From Spirochaetales bacterium (GTDB taxonomy: Bacteria; Spirochaetota; Spirochaetia; JAGLYY01), in the NCBI GenBank assembly GCA_023131935.1, contig JAGLYY010000067.1:1-18766 (forward strand): a stretch of DNA of 18,766 nucleotides. The letters are read 5' to 3'. The position numbers and the translations under genes are program-made. Below the pieces are notes generated by a model. It searched no databases. It was given only the letters and a program-made list of their open reading frames with translations, and was not told where the DNA came from. Positions 5,856-14,394 of this stretch are shown one piece after another; position 1 is the stretch's first letter; each line of letters begins with the position of its first letter.

Positions 5856-8800
5856 ATGAAGAAACAGGGGCTATACGATTCTTCTTATGAACATGACGCC
5901 TGTGGTATAGGATTTATTGTTGAGGTTGACGGCGTGGAAACTCATCAAACTGTCATGGACGGCATTACTATTCTGAAGAATCTGGTACACAGGGGCGCTG
6001 TAGGAAGCGATGTAAACACCGGTGACGGTGCTGGGATATTAACTCAGATTCCTCATGATTTCTTCTCAAAAGAGCTTGGGTTTGATCTACCAACTCAGGG
6101 TTCCTATGGTGTCGGAATGTTTTTTCTACCAACCACAAAGGGTAAAAGAGAAAAGGGCATAGATATTATCAAAGATGTTGTTGGCAGCGAAGGTGCTGAA
6201 ATGCTGGGAACCAGGGATGTTCCCATGGTCCCCGATTCTCTTGGACCTACAGCCCTTTCTTCCATACCATTTGTGTTTCAGGCTTTTATTTCTACAAAAA
6301 GGTTGAGTGGAGATGAACTTGAGCGTAAGCTCTACATAATTCGCAGAAGTATCGAGAAGCGAGCTGCTGCTGCAGAATTTTCCATTGATGACTTTTATAT
6401 ATCTTCCCTCTCTTGTCGGACTATTGTATATAAAGGGATGTTTGTTGCGCCTCAGCTTGAGGAATTCTATCCCGATCTAAATGATACCAGTTATAAAAGC
6501 GCACTGGCTCTTGTTCATCAAAGATACAGTACAAATACCTTTCCATCCTGGTCTCTTGCACAGCCTTTCCGCTATATTGCTCACAATGGAGAGATAAACA
6601 CTCTCCGGGGTAATATCAACAAGATGAAAGCGAGAGAGGTCACATTGTCTTCACCTTTATTTGGAGATGAACTTGAGAAAGTTCTTTCAGTCATAAATAC
6701 AGACCAAAGTGATTCAGCGATTTTTGATTCCAATTTTGAGTTGCTTGTACAGGCCGGCAGATCGGCCGAACACTCAATGATGATGATGGTCCCTGAACCA
6801 TTCGGTGACAAGTACCATATAAGTGAAGACAGAAGAACCTTCTATGAATATCATGCTTCTATACTGGAACCCTGGGATGGACCGGCTGCTCTTGCATTTA
6901 CAGATGGAATTAAAATCGGTGCATCCCTTGATCGTAATGGACTTCGCCCGGCAAGATACACTGTTACAAGAAGCGGCCGGGTTATTCTTGCTTCTGAAAC
7001 AGGAGTACTTCCAGTTAAGCCTGAGGATGTTCTCAAACAGGGACGCCTTGGCCCTGGAAGAATGATTTTAATTGATACTGAACAGGGCAGGGTGATGTAT
7101 GACCATGAAATCAAATCACGGGTATCAAGGCAGAAACCCTACAGACGATGGCTTGATGAAAATAAGATTGAGCTGAAGGGGCTCTTCAGGGTGCCTGACC
7201 CTGTTCTAGAGGTTCAGGCAGATATTGTAAAACTGCAGAAGGTTTTTGGATACACCTTTGAAGAAATTGATAAGATTCTTATCCCAATGGCAGTGAACGG
7301 CAGTGAACCTATAAGTTCCATGGGAAACGATGCCTCCCTTGCAGTCCTTTCGGAGAGGCCGCAACTTCTGTACAATTATTTTAGACAGGTCTTTGCCCAG
7401 GTTACAAATCCTCCTATTGATCCTTACAGAGAGAATCTCGTAATGTCATTGATGAGTTTTATAGGCAGGGAGCAGAACCTTCTTGATGAGGGACCCCTGC
7501 ACTGTCAACAGCTTAAACTTGCTCATCCTGTACTTTCCAATGATGATATTCGGATATTAAAAAGATCAAATATTGAAGGCCAGTCTGCAGGTGTTATTGA
7601 TATTCTTTACAGTCTGAATGATGAATCAGGTGGGATGGAAAATGCTATTGAGGGAATATGCGACAGGGCTGCCCTGTTGATAGACGAAGGTAACAGCTTC
7701 CTAATCTTAAGTGATAAGAAAACAGATTCAGAGAAACTTCCAATACCAGCCCTCCTTGCTGTCTCTGCTGTTAATCAATTTCTGGTTGAAAAGGGACTTA
7801 GGCAGAAAGCCGGTTTGCTTGTAGAAAGTGGTGAAGTAAGAGATGTAATGCAGTTGGCTACCCTTATAGGATTTGGAGCCAGTGCAGTTAATCCTTATCT
7901 TGCATTTGAAATATTAAAAGACCTTATAAGTAAGGGAAAGCTGCCTGAAGTGGAAAAAACTGATATTGCCTTTGAGAATTATATAGAAGCTATGAAGAAG
8001 GGGCTTCTTAAGATTATGTCTAAAATGGGTGTATCTACTGTAAGGAGCTATAAAGGATCTCAGATATTTGAAGCTATAGGATTGTCGGGTGATTTTGTAA
8101 ATAGATACTTCCCCGGTACTCCTACAAGGATAGAGGGGATTGGACTAAAACGGATTGAATCAGATGTGGAAGCCCGGCATATTTCAGCCTATCAGAGATC
8201 AACTGGCGATTCGGAGTTGTTGGATTCAGGGGGTTTTATTCACTATAGGAAATCATCTGAAAAACATTTAATGACTCCAGAGGCTGTTGTGGCAATTCAG
8301 AAGGCTGTTCGCCAAAACTCAAGGGAAATGTACAGGGTATTTGCTGAAGAAATAAACAGTAATACGAAAAATGTATGTACTCTCAGGGGACTGCTCAAAT
8401 TTAAGGAAAGAGAAGCGGTGCCTCTTGAAGAAGTTGAGGGCACCCCGAAAATAGTTAAAAGATTTGTATCTTCAGCCATGTCCATGGGGTCTATAAGTAA
8501 AGAAGCCCATGAGACAATCGCAATAGCAATGAACAGGCTTGGTGCTATGAGTAACTCCGGAGAGGGCGGCGAAGATGAAACACGATTTATACCAAAGGAT
8601 AACGGAGATTCTGCTTCCAGTTATGTTAAACAGATTGCTTCAGGTCGTTTTGGTGTTACAATTAATTATCTGGTAAATGGAAATGAATTGCAGATAAAGA
8701 TGGCTCAGGGCGCGAAACCAGGTGAGGGTGGTCAGCTTCCAGGGCATAAGGTAAATAATGAGATAGCGTCAATTCGATATTCGACACCAGGGGTAACTCT

Positions 8801-10358
8801 TATCTCACCACCTCCTCATCACGATATCTACTCGATCGAAGATTTAGCGCAGCTTATTTTTGATCTTCATAATGCAAACCCGGAAGCCAGGGTTTCTGTA
8901 AAACTTGTATCCGAAGTCGGCGTTGGAACTATAGCTGCGGGTGTTGCGAAGGGTAAGGCAGACATGGTCCTTATAAGCGGACATGACGGCGGCACAGGGG
9001 CATCGCCTCTGTCATCAATAAAACACGCGGGTATTCCCTGGGAAATAGGCCTTGCCGAAACCCAGCAGACTCTGGTTCTGAATAATCTGAGGGATCGAAT
9101 ACGCATACAGACTGATGGTCAGCTTAGAACCGGAAGAGATATAATAATTGCCGCCCTTCTGGGAGCTGAGGAGTTTGGGTTTGCTACAATAAGTCTGATT
9201 ACCATGGGATGTGTCCTGATGCGCAAGTGTCATAAAAACACCTGTCCAGTTGGGGTTGCTACCCAGGATCCTGAACTTAGAAAGAGGTTTGCCGGGAAAC
9301 CTGAACATCTAATAAATTACATGACCTTCCTTGCAGAGGATGTCAGAGAAATAATGGCATCTCTTGGTTTTAAGAAGTTCGATGATATGGTTGGACAGGT
9401 TGATCTTCTTGAAACTGATGAAGCCTTGAAATACTGGAAGGAGAGAGATCTCGATTTTACGAAAATTCTGACAAAGGTAGAAATTTCAGAAGGTGGAAGT
9501 TATCACTGTACAAAAAACAGCATAAATAGAGTTAAAGAAGCACTCGATTTTGAGGTAGTGACCAAGGTAAAAAAGTCCCTTGAATCCGGTGAGTCTTCAG
9601 AGGTAACCCTGGAAATTAGAAATAGAGACAGGACCTTCGGAACAATCCTGAGCAGTGAAGTTGCTAAACGATACGGTGCCGGGGGACTACCGGAAGATAC
9701 AATAAAACTTAATCTTAACGGAGAAGCCGGACAGAGTTTAGGTGCATTTCTGGCGGCTGGTGTCACATTAAATCTTAAGGGTAGTGCTAATGATTATGTT
9801 GGGAAAGGATTATCCGGGGGAAAGATTATCATCTCAACTCCTGACGGTCTGGATTATAGATCGGAGAAGAATATCATTACAGGAAATGTAAACCTTTTTG
9901 GGGCTACAGGAGGAAAGTTTTTTGTAAATGGTATGGCAGGAGAACGATTTGCTGTCAGGAACTCCGGAGCTGTTGCGGTGGTTGAAGGGGTTGGAGATCA
10001 CGGTTGTGAGTATATGACTGGTGGTGTTGTGGTAATACTCGGTCCGACTGGATTCAACTTTGCAGCTGGTATGAGTGGTGGCATAGCATATGTACTGGAT
10101 GAGGATCAGCTTTTTGATACACGGTGTAATCTGGATATGGTGGATATTGAACCACTTGTTCTGGAAGAAGACAGGAATCAACTGAAGAGTCTTATTGAAG
10201 AACATATTATGTATACGGACAGTGAGCATGCAGCCTGGATAATAAGACACTGGCATGAGATGCTGCCGGCATTTATAAAGGTTATGCCTGTTGATTATAA
10301 GAGGGCCCTCGGGAAACAAGCGAAACAGAAGTTCTTATTACATACACAGGGAGTTTAA
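5856..10358 (+). CDS. gltB: Glutamate synthase, large subunit
   Basis: GltB, with GltD, makes two glutamates from glutamine and 2-oxoglutarate. From ATG 5856 it has 1500 residues, normal for the bacterial alpha subunit. The class II glutaminase domain begins at Cys16 in EHDACGIGF, which becomes the N-terminal nucleophile after removal of a short propeptide, and runs to about 425 with RYSTNTFPSW and HNGEINTLRGN. A central domain (about 460-780) follows, then the FMN and 2-oxoglutarate synthase domain (about 850-1190) with the 3Fe-4S motif CVLMRKCHKNTC (Cys1119, 1125, 1130) and PVGVATQ. The GxGxG beta-helix ends the protein. The frame is open from GTG 5841, and ATG 5853 is possible. I prefer 5856 because AGAGG at 5845-5849 is six bases away and because 5841 overlaps the palindrome. 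gltD starts two bases after the stop. Confidence 0.96.
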   Translation: MKKQGLYDSSYEHDACGIGFIVEVDGVETHQTVMDGITILKNLVHRGAVGSDVNTGDGAGILTQIPHDFFSKELGFDLPTQGSYGVGMFFLPTTKGKREKGIDIIKDVVGSEGAEMLGTRDVPMVPDSLGPTALSSIPFVFQAFISTKRLSGDELERKLYIIRRSIEKRAAAAEFSIDDFYISSLSCRTIVYKGMFVAPQLEEFYPDLNDTSYKSALALVHQRYSTNTFPSWSLAQPFRYIAHNGEINTLRGNINKMKAREVTLSSPLFGDELEKVLSVINTDQSDSAIFDSNFELLVQAGRSAEHSMMMMVPEPFGDKYHISEDRRTFYEYHASILEPWDGPAALAFTDGIKIGASLDRNGLRPARYTVTRSGRVILASETGVLPVKPEDVLKQGRLGPGRMILIDTEQGRVMYDHEIKSRVSRQKPYRRWLDENKIELKGLFRVPDPVLEVQADIVKLQKVFGYTFEEIDKILIPMAVNGSEPISSMGNDASLAVLSERPQLLYNYFRQVFAQVTNPPIDPYRENLVMSLMSFIGREQNLLDEGPLHCQQLKLAHPVLSNDDIRILKRSNIEGQSAGVIDILYSLNDESGGMENAIEGICDRAALLIDEGNSFLILSDKKTDSEKLPIPALLAVSAVNQFLVEKGLRQKAGLLVESGEVRDVMQLATLIGFGASAVNPYLAFEILKDLISKGKLPEVEKTDIAFENYIEAMKKGLLKIMSKMGVSTVRSYKGSQIFEAIGLSGDFVNRYFPGTPTRIEGIGLKRIESDVEARHISAYQRSTGDSELLDSGGFIHYRKSSEKHLMTPEAVVAIQKAVRQNSREMYRVFAEEINSNTKNVCTLRGLLKFKEREAVPLEEVEGTPKIVKRFVSSAMSMGSISKEAHETIAIAMNRLGAMSNSGEGGEDETRFIPKDNGDSASSYVKQIASGRFGVTINYLVNGNELQIKMAQGAKPGEGGQLPGHKVNNEIASIRYSTPGVTLISPPPHHDIYSIEDLAQLIFDLHNANPEARVSVKLVSEVGVGTIAAGVAKGKADMVLISGHDGGTGASPLSSIKHAGIPWEIGLAETQQTLVLNNLRDRIRIQTDGQLRTGRDIIIAALLGAEEFGFATISLITMGCVLMRKCHKNTCPVGVATQDPELRKRFAGKPEHLINYMTFLAEDVREIMASLGFKKFDDMVGQVDLLETDEALKYWKERDLDFTKILTKVEISEGGSYHCTKNSINRVKEALDFEVVTKVKKSLESGESSEVTLEIRNRDRTFGTILSSEVAKRYGAGGLPEDTIKLNLNGEAGQSLGAFLAAGVTLNLKGSANDYVGKGLSGGKIIISTPDGLDYRSEKNIITGNVNLFGATGGKFFVNGMAGERFAVRNSGAVAVVEGVGDHGCEYMTGGVVVILGPTGFNFAAGMSGGIAYVLDEDQLFDTRCNLDMVDIEPLVLEEDRNQLKSLIEEHIMYTDSEHAAWIIRHWHEMLPAFIKVMPVDYKRALGKQAKQKFLLHTQGV

Positions 10359-10359
10359 G

Positions 10360-11793
10360 ATGGGAAAAGAAACTGGTTTTATCGAGTACCCAAGGGCAAA
10401 AGTAAAATACGAAAGTATTAAAAAAAGAATTACCCATTATAATGAATTTACAACTGTACTGCCTGAGGAAGAATTAAAAAAACAGGGCGCCAGGTGTATG
10501 GATTGTGGAATTCCTTTTTGTCATTCTCTGGGATGCCCTCTGGGTAATCTTATTCCCGAATGGAATGATCTTGTCTATAAAGGCCGATGGAAGGAAGCCT
10601 GGGAGAGGCTGGAGCTGACAAGTAGTTTTCCAGAGATTACAGGCAGAATCTGTCCTGCTCCCTGTGAAACCTCCTGTACTCTTTCAATAAATACCTCTCC
10701 TGTAACAATTAAGCAGATTGAACTCCAGATTATGGAGAGGGCGTTTAAAGAAGGCTGGGTGAAACCTGAACCTCCTGTATCGGAGAGCGGCAAAAGCGTT
10801 GCCATCATAGGCTCAGGACCTGCGGGGCTTACAGCGGCAAAAAAGATGAGGAGAGCAGGTCATAAAGTAAATGTTTTTGAAAAGGCCCCTAAGGCAGGGG
10901 GATTAATGCGTTACGGCATACCCGGGTTTAAGCTGGAAAAGAGTATTCTGGACCGTCGAATAGAGATAATGGAACAGGAAGGGATAATTTTTGAAAATGA
11001 TGTAACCATTGGAGAAGATATTTCGGTCCGTTATCTTAGAAAATCATTTGATGCAATTCTACTAACCATGGGTGCGGGAACTCCCAGAGATCTTCCTGCT
11101 GGTGGAAGAGGGCTGGATGGTGTCTATTTTGCTCTGGATTTTCTATCAGGATCAAACAAGTTTAACGAAGGGTCCCTGTCATTTTCTGAAATAATCTCAG
11201 CAAAAGGTAAGAATGTATTGGTAGTTGGTGGTGGTGATACAGGGTCGGACTGTGTCGGAACCTCGATCCGTCAGGGCGCGAAGAGTATCCTTCAGTATGA
11301 GATTATGCCCAAACCAAGAGAGTGGAAAAACGACTGGAATCCTGAATGGCCGGATTGGCCAAAGATATTAAGGACTTCAAGCTCTCATGAAGAAGGCTGC
11401 GAGAGGGAATGGGGGGTATCCACCAGGTACTTTTCTTCCAGAGATGGAATCAATCTAAATGAAGCACACTTTGTAAGGGTTGAATGGATCTATGATGAAA
11501 AGAAAAAATCCTACAAAATGAGGGAAATCCCTGGTACTGAGTTTTCCCAAAAGATTGACCTGGCATTTATAGCTATGGGCTTTATTCATGTTGAACATGA
11601 CAGACTGGTAAAAAGTATTGGTGTGGAGCTGGATAACAGAGGGAATATAAAAACTGACGGCAGCTATAGGACCAGTGTTGATGGTGTTTTTGCGGCAGGT
11701 GGTGCGGTAATAGGTGACTCACTGGTTGTTAGGGCATTCGCTCATGGCCGGGATGCTGCGGTTGCTGTATCTGATTATCTGAGTTCAGAATAG
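10360..11793 (+). CDS. gltD: Glutamate synthase, small subunit (NAD(P)H, FAD, Fe-S)
   Basis: GltD oxidises NAD(P)H and passes electrons to the GltB FMN site. It has 477 residues from ATG 10360. The N-terminal iron-sulfur region has CMDCGIPFC with Cys59 in LGCPLGN, then CPAPCETSC (98-106). The FAD site is IIGSGPAGLTAA (about 150-160), and the pyridine-nucleotide site is VVGGGDTGSDC (about 289-299). FAAGGAVIGDSLVVRAF and the closing HGRDAA block complete the family pattern. The open frame extends upstream to 10291 inside gltB, but GGGAG at 10349-10353 and the typical MGKETGFIEY N-terminus fix the start at 10360, one base after the gltB stop, so expression is coupled. A tandem 10-base duplication (AGAATAGAAC, 11787-11806) covers the stop codon. 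It is probably replication slippage. Confidence 0.96.
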   Translation: MGKETGFIEYPRAKVKYESIKKRITHYNEFTTVLPEEELKKQGARCMDCGIPFCHSLGCPLGNLIPEWNDLVYKGRWKEAWERLELTSSFPEITGRICPAPCETSCTLSINTSPVTIKQIELQIMERAFKEGWVKPEPPVSESGKSVAIIGSGPAGLTAAKKMRRAGHKVNVFEKAPKAGGLMRYGIPGFKLEKSILDRRIEIMEQEGIIFENDVTIGEDISVRYLRKSFDAILLTMGAGTPRDLPAGGRGLDGVYFALDFLSGSNKFNEGSLSFSEIISAKGKNVLVVGGGDTGSDCVGTSIRQGAKSILQYEIMPKPREWKNDWNPEWPDWPKILRTSSSHEEGCEREWGVSTRYFSSRDGINLNEAHFVRVEWIYDEKKKSYKMREIPGTEFSQKIDLAFIAMGFIHVEHDRLVKSIGVELDNRGNIKTDGSYRTSVDGVFAAGGAVIGDSLVVRAFAHGRDAAVAVSDYLSSE

Positions 11794-11856
11794 AACAGAA
11801 TAGAACGAGTTTTCTGTGTTTATCCTCATAATTGCCTGATTCTAATCTTGCAATCG

Positions 11857-11955
11857 CGGATTATAGCTGTAATCCAGGAAACTGCAGAGATCAAAAAAAA
11901 ACTGAAGCACCTTAAAAAAACTGGAAGAGCTCCTCCCGGGGTGAATTATTACTAA
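11857..11955 (+). mobile_element. IS91-like transposase, C-terminal fragment
   Basis: Reading 11857-11955 gives RIIAVIQETAEIKKKLKHL then KKTGRAPPGVNYY and a TAA stop. The pattern (I/V)IAVI...EIKKIL-HL...GRAPPG is the usual tail of IS91-type (HUH-family) transposases, which follows a cysteine-rich zinc-binding region. Upstream in frame, YPHNC at about 11821-11835 may be a decayed piece of that region. Everything before it, including the catalytic HUH and tyrosine motifs, is absent, so this is a dead relic. The identification rests on a short tail recognised from memory. The adjoining repeated sequence at 11970-12043 supports it, because a repeated end right after a transposase stop is what an insertion sequence would leave. 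Confidence 0.6.
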
Positions 11956-11969
11956 TTTTGTTGCAGTTT

Positions 11970-12043
11970 TTTTGGAAAAATACCAATCTCAGTGGTTTTT
12001 GCCTTAATTTTGCTTGACTCTAATTTTAACTTTTTCTATTATT
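11970..12043 (+). repeat. 74-bp dispersed repeat, copy 2
   Basis: This is the partner of 4093-4166, identical at 68 of 74 positions and in the same orientation. The hairpin arms are 11974-11985 and 11993-12003 around the loop ATCTCAG, and the promoter hexamers are conserved. Here the unit follows the transposase tail by 14 bases and precedes the aconitase gene by 107 bases. Confidence 0.85.
12014..12042 (+). promoter_or_regulatory. Sigma70-like promoter inside repeat copy 2, driving acn-icd-gltA
   Basis: TTGACT at 12014-12019 and TATTAT at 12037-12042 have a 17-base spacer. Transcription would begin near 12049, leaving a leader of about 100 bases before the aconitase ATG. I find no better promoter between here and 12150, so the operon is probably driven from this repeat-borne site. 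Confidence 0.55.
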
Positions 12044-12118
12044 AACTGCATATAAATAGAGAAATAATGTATAAATATCTATTTAAACGATTATATGAAA
12101 TGTGTTAGATTTAGATAA

Positions 12119-12137
12119 ATAACATAAATTTAGTTAT
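12119..12137. promoter_or_regulatory. Imperfect palindrome before the acn ribosome binding site
   Basis: ATAACATAAATTTAGTTAT has arms ATAAC/GTTAT and TAAA/TTTA, with one unpaired A on the left side. It lies in the leader, three bases before GGAG. It could be an operator or a weak RNA stem. The surrounding AT-richness makes chance symmetry quite possible. Confidence 0.25.
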
Positions 12138-12150
12138 CCCGGAGACAATT

Positions 12151-14394
12151 ATGTATGATAGCAAAATAATAAAGGAAGTATATTCAAACTTACCTGAAAA
12201 AATAAACTCTATAAAAAAGCAATTCGGACAACCGTTAACTTTGTCAGAAAAAATATTGTTTGCACACGCATCTCATGAAATTTCTCAACTTCCTGTTCGG
12301 GGGAAAGATTATTGTATGTTTGAACCGGATAGAATAGCTATGCAGGATGCCACAGCGCAGATGGCGTTATTGCAATTTATAAATTCAGGAAAAGAACATA
12401 CAGCTGTTCCAACCACCGTTCATTGTGATCATCTTGTGAGGGCGGAATCCGGTGCGGATTCGGATTTGAAAGAAGCAATTAAAGAAAACAGGGAAGTTTA
12501 TGATTTTTTACAGAATACCTGCAGAAAATTCGAAATCGGATTCTGGCAGCCCGGTTCTGGAATAATTCATCAGATTCTATTTGAAAATTATATTTTTCCG
12601 GGGGGATTGATAATAGGTACAGATTCTCACACTATGAACGGCGGTGGATTGGGAATGATATCGATTGGAGTCGGCGGCGCCGATGCAGTTGATGTAATGG
12701 CGGGTGAAAGCTGGGAACTAAAAATGCCGGAAATTATCGGTGTGGAACTTGTCGGGGAACTTTCAGGATGGGCATCTGCGAAAGATGTAATTCTTAAACT
12801 TGCCGGAATCCTGACAGCTAAAGGCGGTACAAATAAAATAATTGAGTATTTTGGCGCAGGAGCTACTTCAATTTCATGTACAGGGAAAGCCACAATATGC
12901 AATATGGGTGCAGAGGTTGGAGCTACTACATCAGTTTTTCCTTATGATAAAAAGATGTCAGATTTTCTGAAAATTACAAACAGAAAAGAAGCTGCAGAAA
13001 TGGCCGACGAAATTAGTGAATATCTTCGGGCAGATATTGAAGTATTGCAGTCTCCTGAAAAATATTTTAACAGAGTAATTAAAGTAAATTTAGCAGACCT
13101 AAAGCCTCATATTAATGGACCTTTTACACCGGATGCAGCCCGGACTATCGGAACATTTGGAAACACTGCAGCAGGTTATCCTGAAAAAGCCTCAGTAGTT
13201 CTGGTCGGTTCCTGTACAAATTCCTCTTATGAGGATCTTACTGCTGTTGCTAATATTTTGAAAGAAGCACAGAAAAAAGGTCTTAAACTAAAATCAGAAT
13301 TTATTGTAACCCCGGGATCTGAAAGTATTAAGGAACTTTGCAGGAAAAATGGAATACTGGAAATTATTGAACAGGCTGGTGGAAAAATCATGGCAAATGC
13401 CTGTGGCCCATGTATCGGCCAGTGGAATAGAAATCCTGTAAATGGAAAAAATTCAATTGTTACAACTTTCAACAGAAATTTTGCAAAAAGAAATGACGGG
13501 AGTCCCCTTACCCATGCTTTTATCACGTCACCTGAACTTGCAACTGCTATCGCTTTGAGCGGGAAAATAACCTTTAATCCTGAAGTTGATTTTTTACAGA
13601 ATGATGCCGGTGAAAATGTGAAACTCTCTGCTCCGGGAAAAGATGAATTGCCGGCAACCAGTTTTAATGAAGTTGTGCTAAGCAGTAATGCCGGTGAGAA
13701 AGTTGGCGAAATTACAGTTGCAGAGGATTCAAACAGAATTCAGTTATTAAAACCTTTTCCGGAATTTCAGCCGGAAGAATTTGAAGATATGAAATTGCTA
13801 GTGAAAGCCAGAGGCAAATGTACTACCGATCATATTTCCATGGCGGGAGTATGGCTGAAGTATCGCGGACATCTTGAAAATATCTCTGATAATCTGCTGC
13901 TTGGTGCGGAAAATGCATTTTATACTGAAAAAGGGATGACTAAAAATCATATTACGCAAAACTATGAAAAAATCTCATCAGTCGCCAAACATTATAAAAT
14001 GAAAAATATCAGCAGTATTATTGTGGCGGAAGAAAATTACGGCGAAGGTTCCTCAAGGGAACATGCTGCGATGGAACCCCGGTTTCTCGGTGTGAAAATG
14101 GTACTGGTTAAATCTTTTGCCCGAATTCATGAAACAAATTTAAAAAAGCAGGGCGTTATAGGGGTAACATTTAAAAATAAAGATGATTATGAAAAAATAA
14201 TGGAGGATGACTCCTTTGGTATTCCGGATATTAAATTGATAAAACCAGGTGCGGATATTGAGCTTGAAATATCACATAGTAACGGCACAAAGGAATCGAT
14301 ATTGGTTAACCACACATATAACATGAAGCAGCTTGAATGGCTGAAGGCGGGAAGTGCCCTTAATGTCATTCGGAATCAAAAGGATGCAGAATGA
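12151..14394 (+). CDS. acn: Aconitate hydratase, mitochondrial-type
   Basis: Aconitase isomerises citrate to isocitrate with a 4Fe-4S cluster. The 747-residue protein matches the mitochondrial-type family in length; the longer bacterial AcnA and AcnB families differ. Visible features are RIAMQDATAQMALLQF (61-76), VHCDHL (90-95), GTDSHTMNGGGLGMISIGVGG (156-176), and the cluster ligands Cys355 in VGSCTNSSYED and Cys418/Cys421 in ANACGPCIGQW. The swivel domain carries the catalytic serine in NYGEGSSREHAA (629-640). The same type is known from Bacteroides, where it is linked to isocitrate dehydrogenase and citrate synthase, as here. GGAG at 12141-12144 supports the ATG at 12151. The stop overlaps the icd start by four bases. 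Base composition is clearly more AT-rich than gltBD or lysK, which may point to transfer of the whole operon. Confidence 0.95.
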   Translation: MYDSKIIKEVYSNLPEKINSIKKQFGQPLTLSEKILFAHASHEISQLPVRGKDYCMFEPDRIAMQDATAQMALLQFINSGKEHTAVPTTVHCDHLVRAESGADSDLKEAIKENREVYDFLQNTCRKFEIGFWQPGSGIIHQILFENYIFPGGLIIGTDSHTMNGGGLGMISIGVGGADAVDVMAGESWELKMPEIIGVELVGELSGWASAKDVILKLAGILTAKGGTNKIIEYFGAGATSISCTGKATICNMGAEVGATTSVFPYDKKMSDFLKITNRKEAAEMADEISEYLRADIEVLQSPEKYFNRVIKVNLADLKPHINGPFTPDAARTIGTFGNTAAGYPEKASVVLVGSCTNSSYEDLTAVANILKEAQKKGLKLKSEFIVTPGSESIKELCRKNGILEIIEQAGGKIMANACGPCIGQWNRNPVNGKNSIVTTFNRNFAKRNDGSPLTHAFITSPELATAIALSGKITFNPEVDFLQNDAGENVKLSAPGKDELPATSFNEVVLSSNAGEKVGEITVAEDSNRIQLLKPFPEFQPEEFEDMKLLVKARGKCTTDHISMAGVWLKYRGHLENISDNLLLGAENAFYTEKGMTKNHITQNYEKISSVAKHYKMKNISSIIVAEENYGEGSSREHAAMEPRFLGVKMVLVKSFARIHETNLKKQGVIGVTFKNKDDYEKIMEDDSFGIPDIKLIKPGADIELEISHSNGTKESILVNHTYNMKQLEWLKAGSALNVIRNQKDAE

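Larger units (their letters stand above)
11794..12150. other. Intergenic region with insertion-sequence debris before the TCA operon
   Basis: This 357-base gap contains no intact gene. It holds a transposase C-terminal fragment (11857-11955), the second copy of the 74-bp repeat with its promoter (11970-12043), and an AT-rich leader for the aconitase gene. That leader carries an imperfect palindrome at 12119-12137 directly before the GGAG at 12141-12144. Confidence 0.7.

Noticed and set aside
9834..10319. Minus-strand open frame of 161 codons
   Set aside because: It is antisense to the end of gltB, with no recognisable domains. It is a shadow of the real gene.
11787..11806. Tandem AGAATAGAAC duplication at the gltD stop
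   Set aside because: Two copies of 10 bases are most simply explained by replication slippage, and no function is suggested.
11858..11875. Near-perfect palindrome GGATTATAGCTGTAATCC
   Set aside because: It lies within the transposase coding remnant and has no T-run or promoter beside it, so it is more likely incidental than an operator or terminator.
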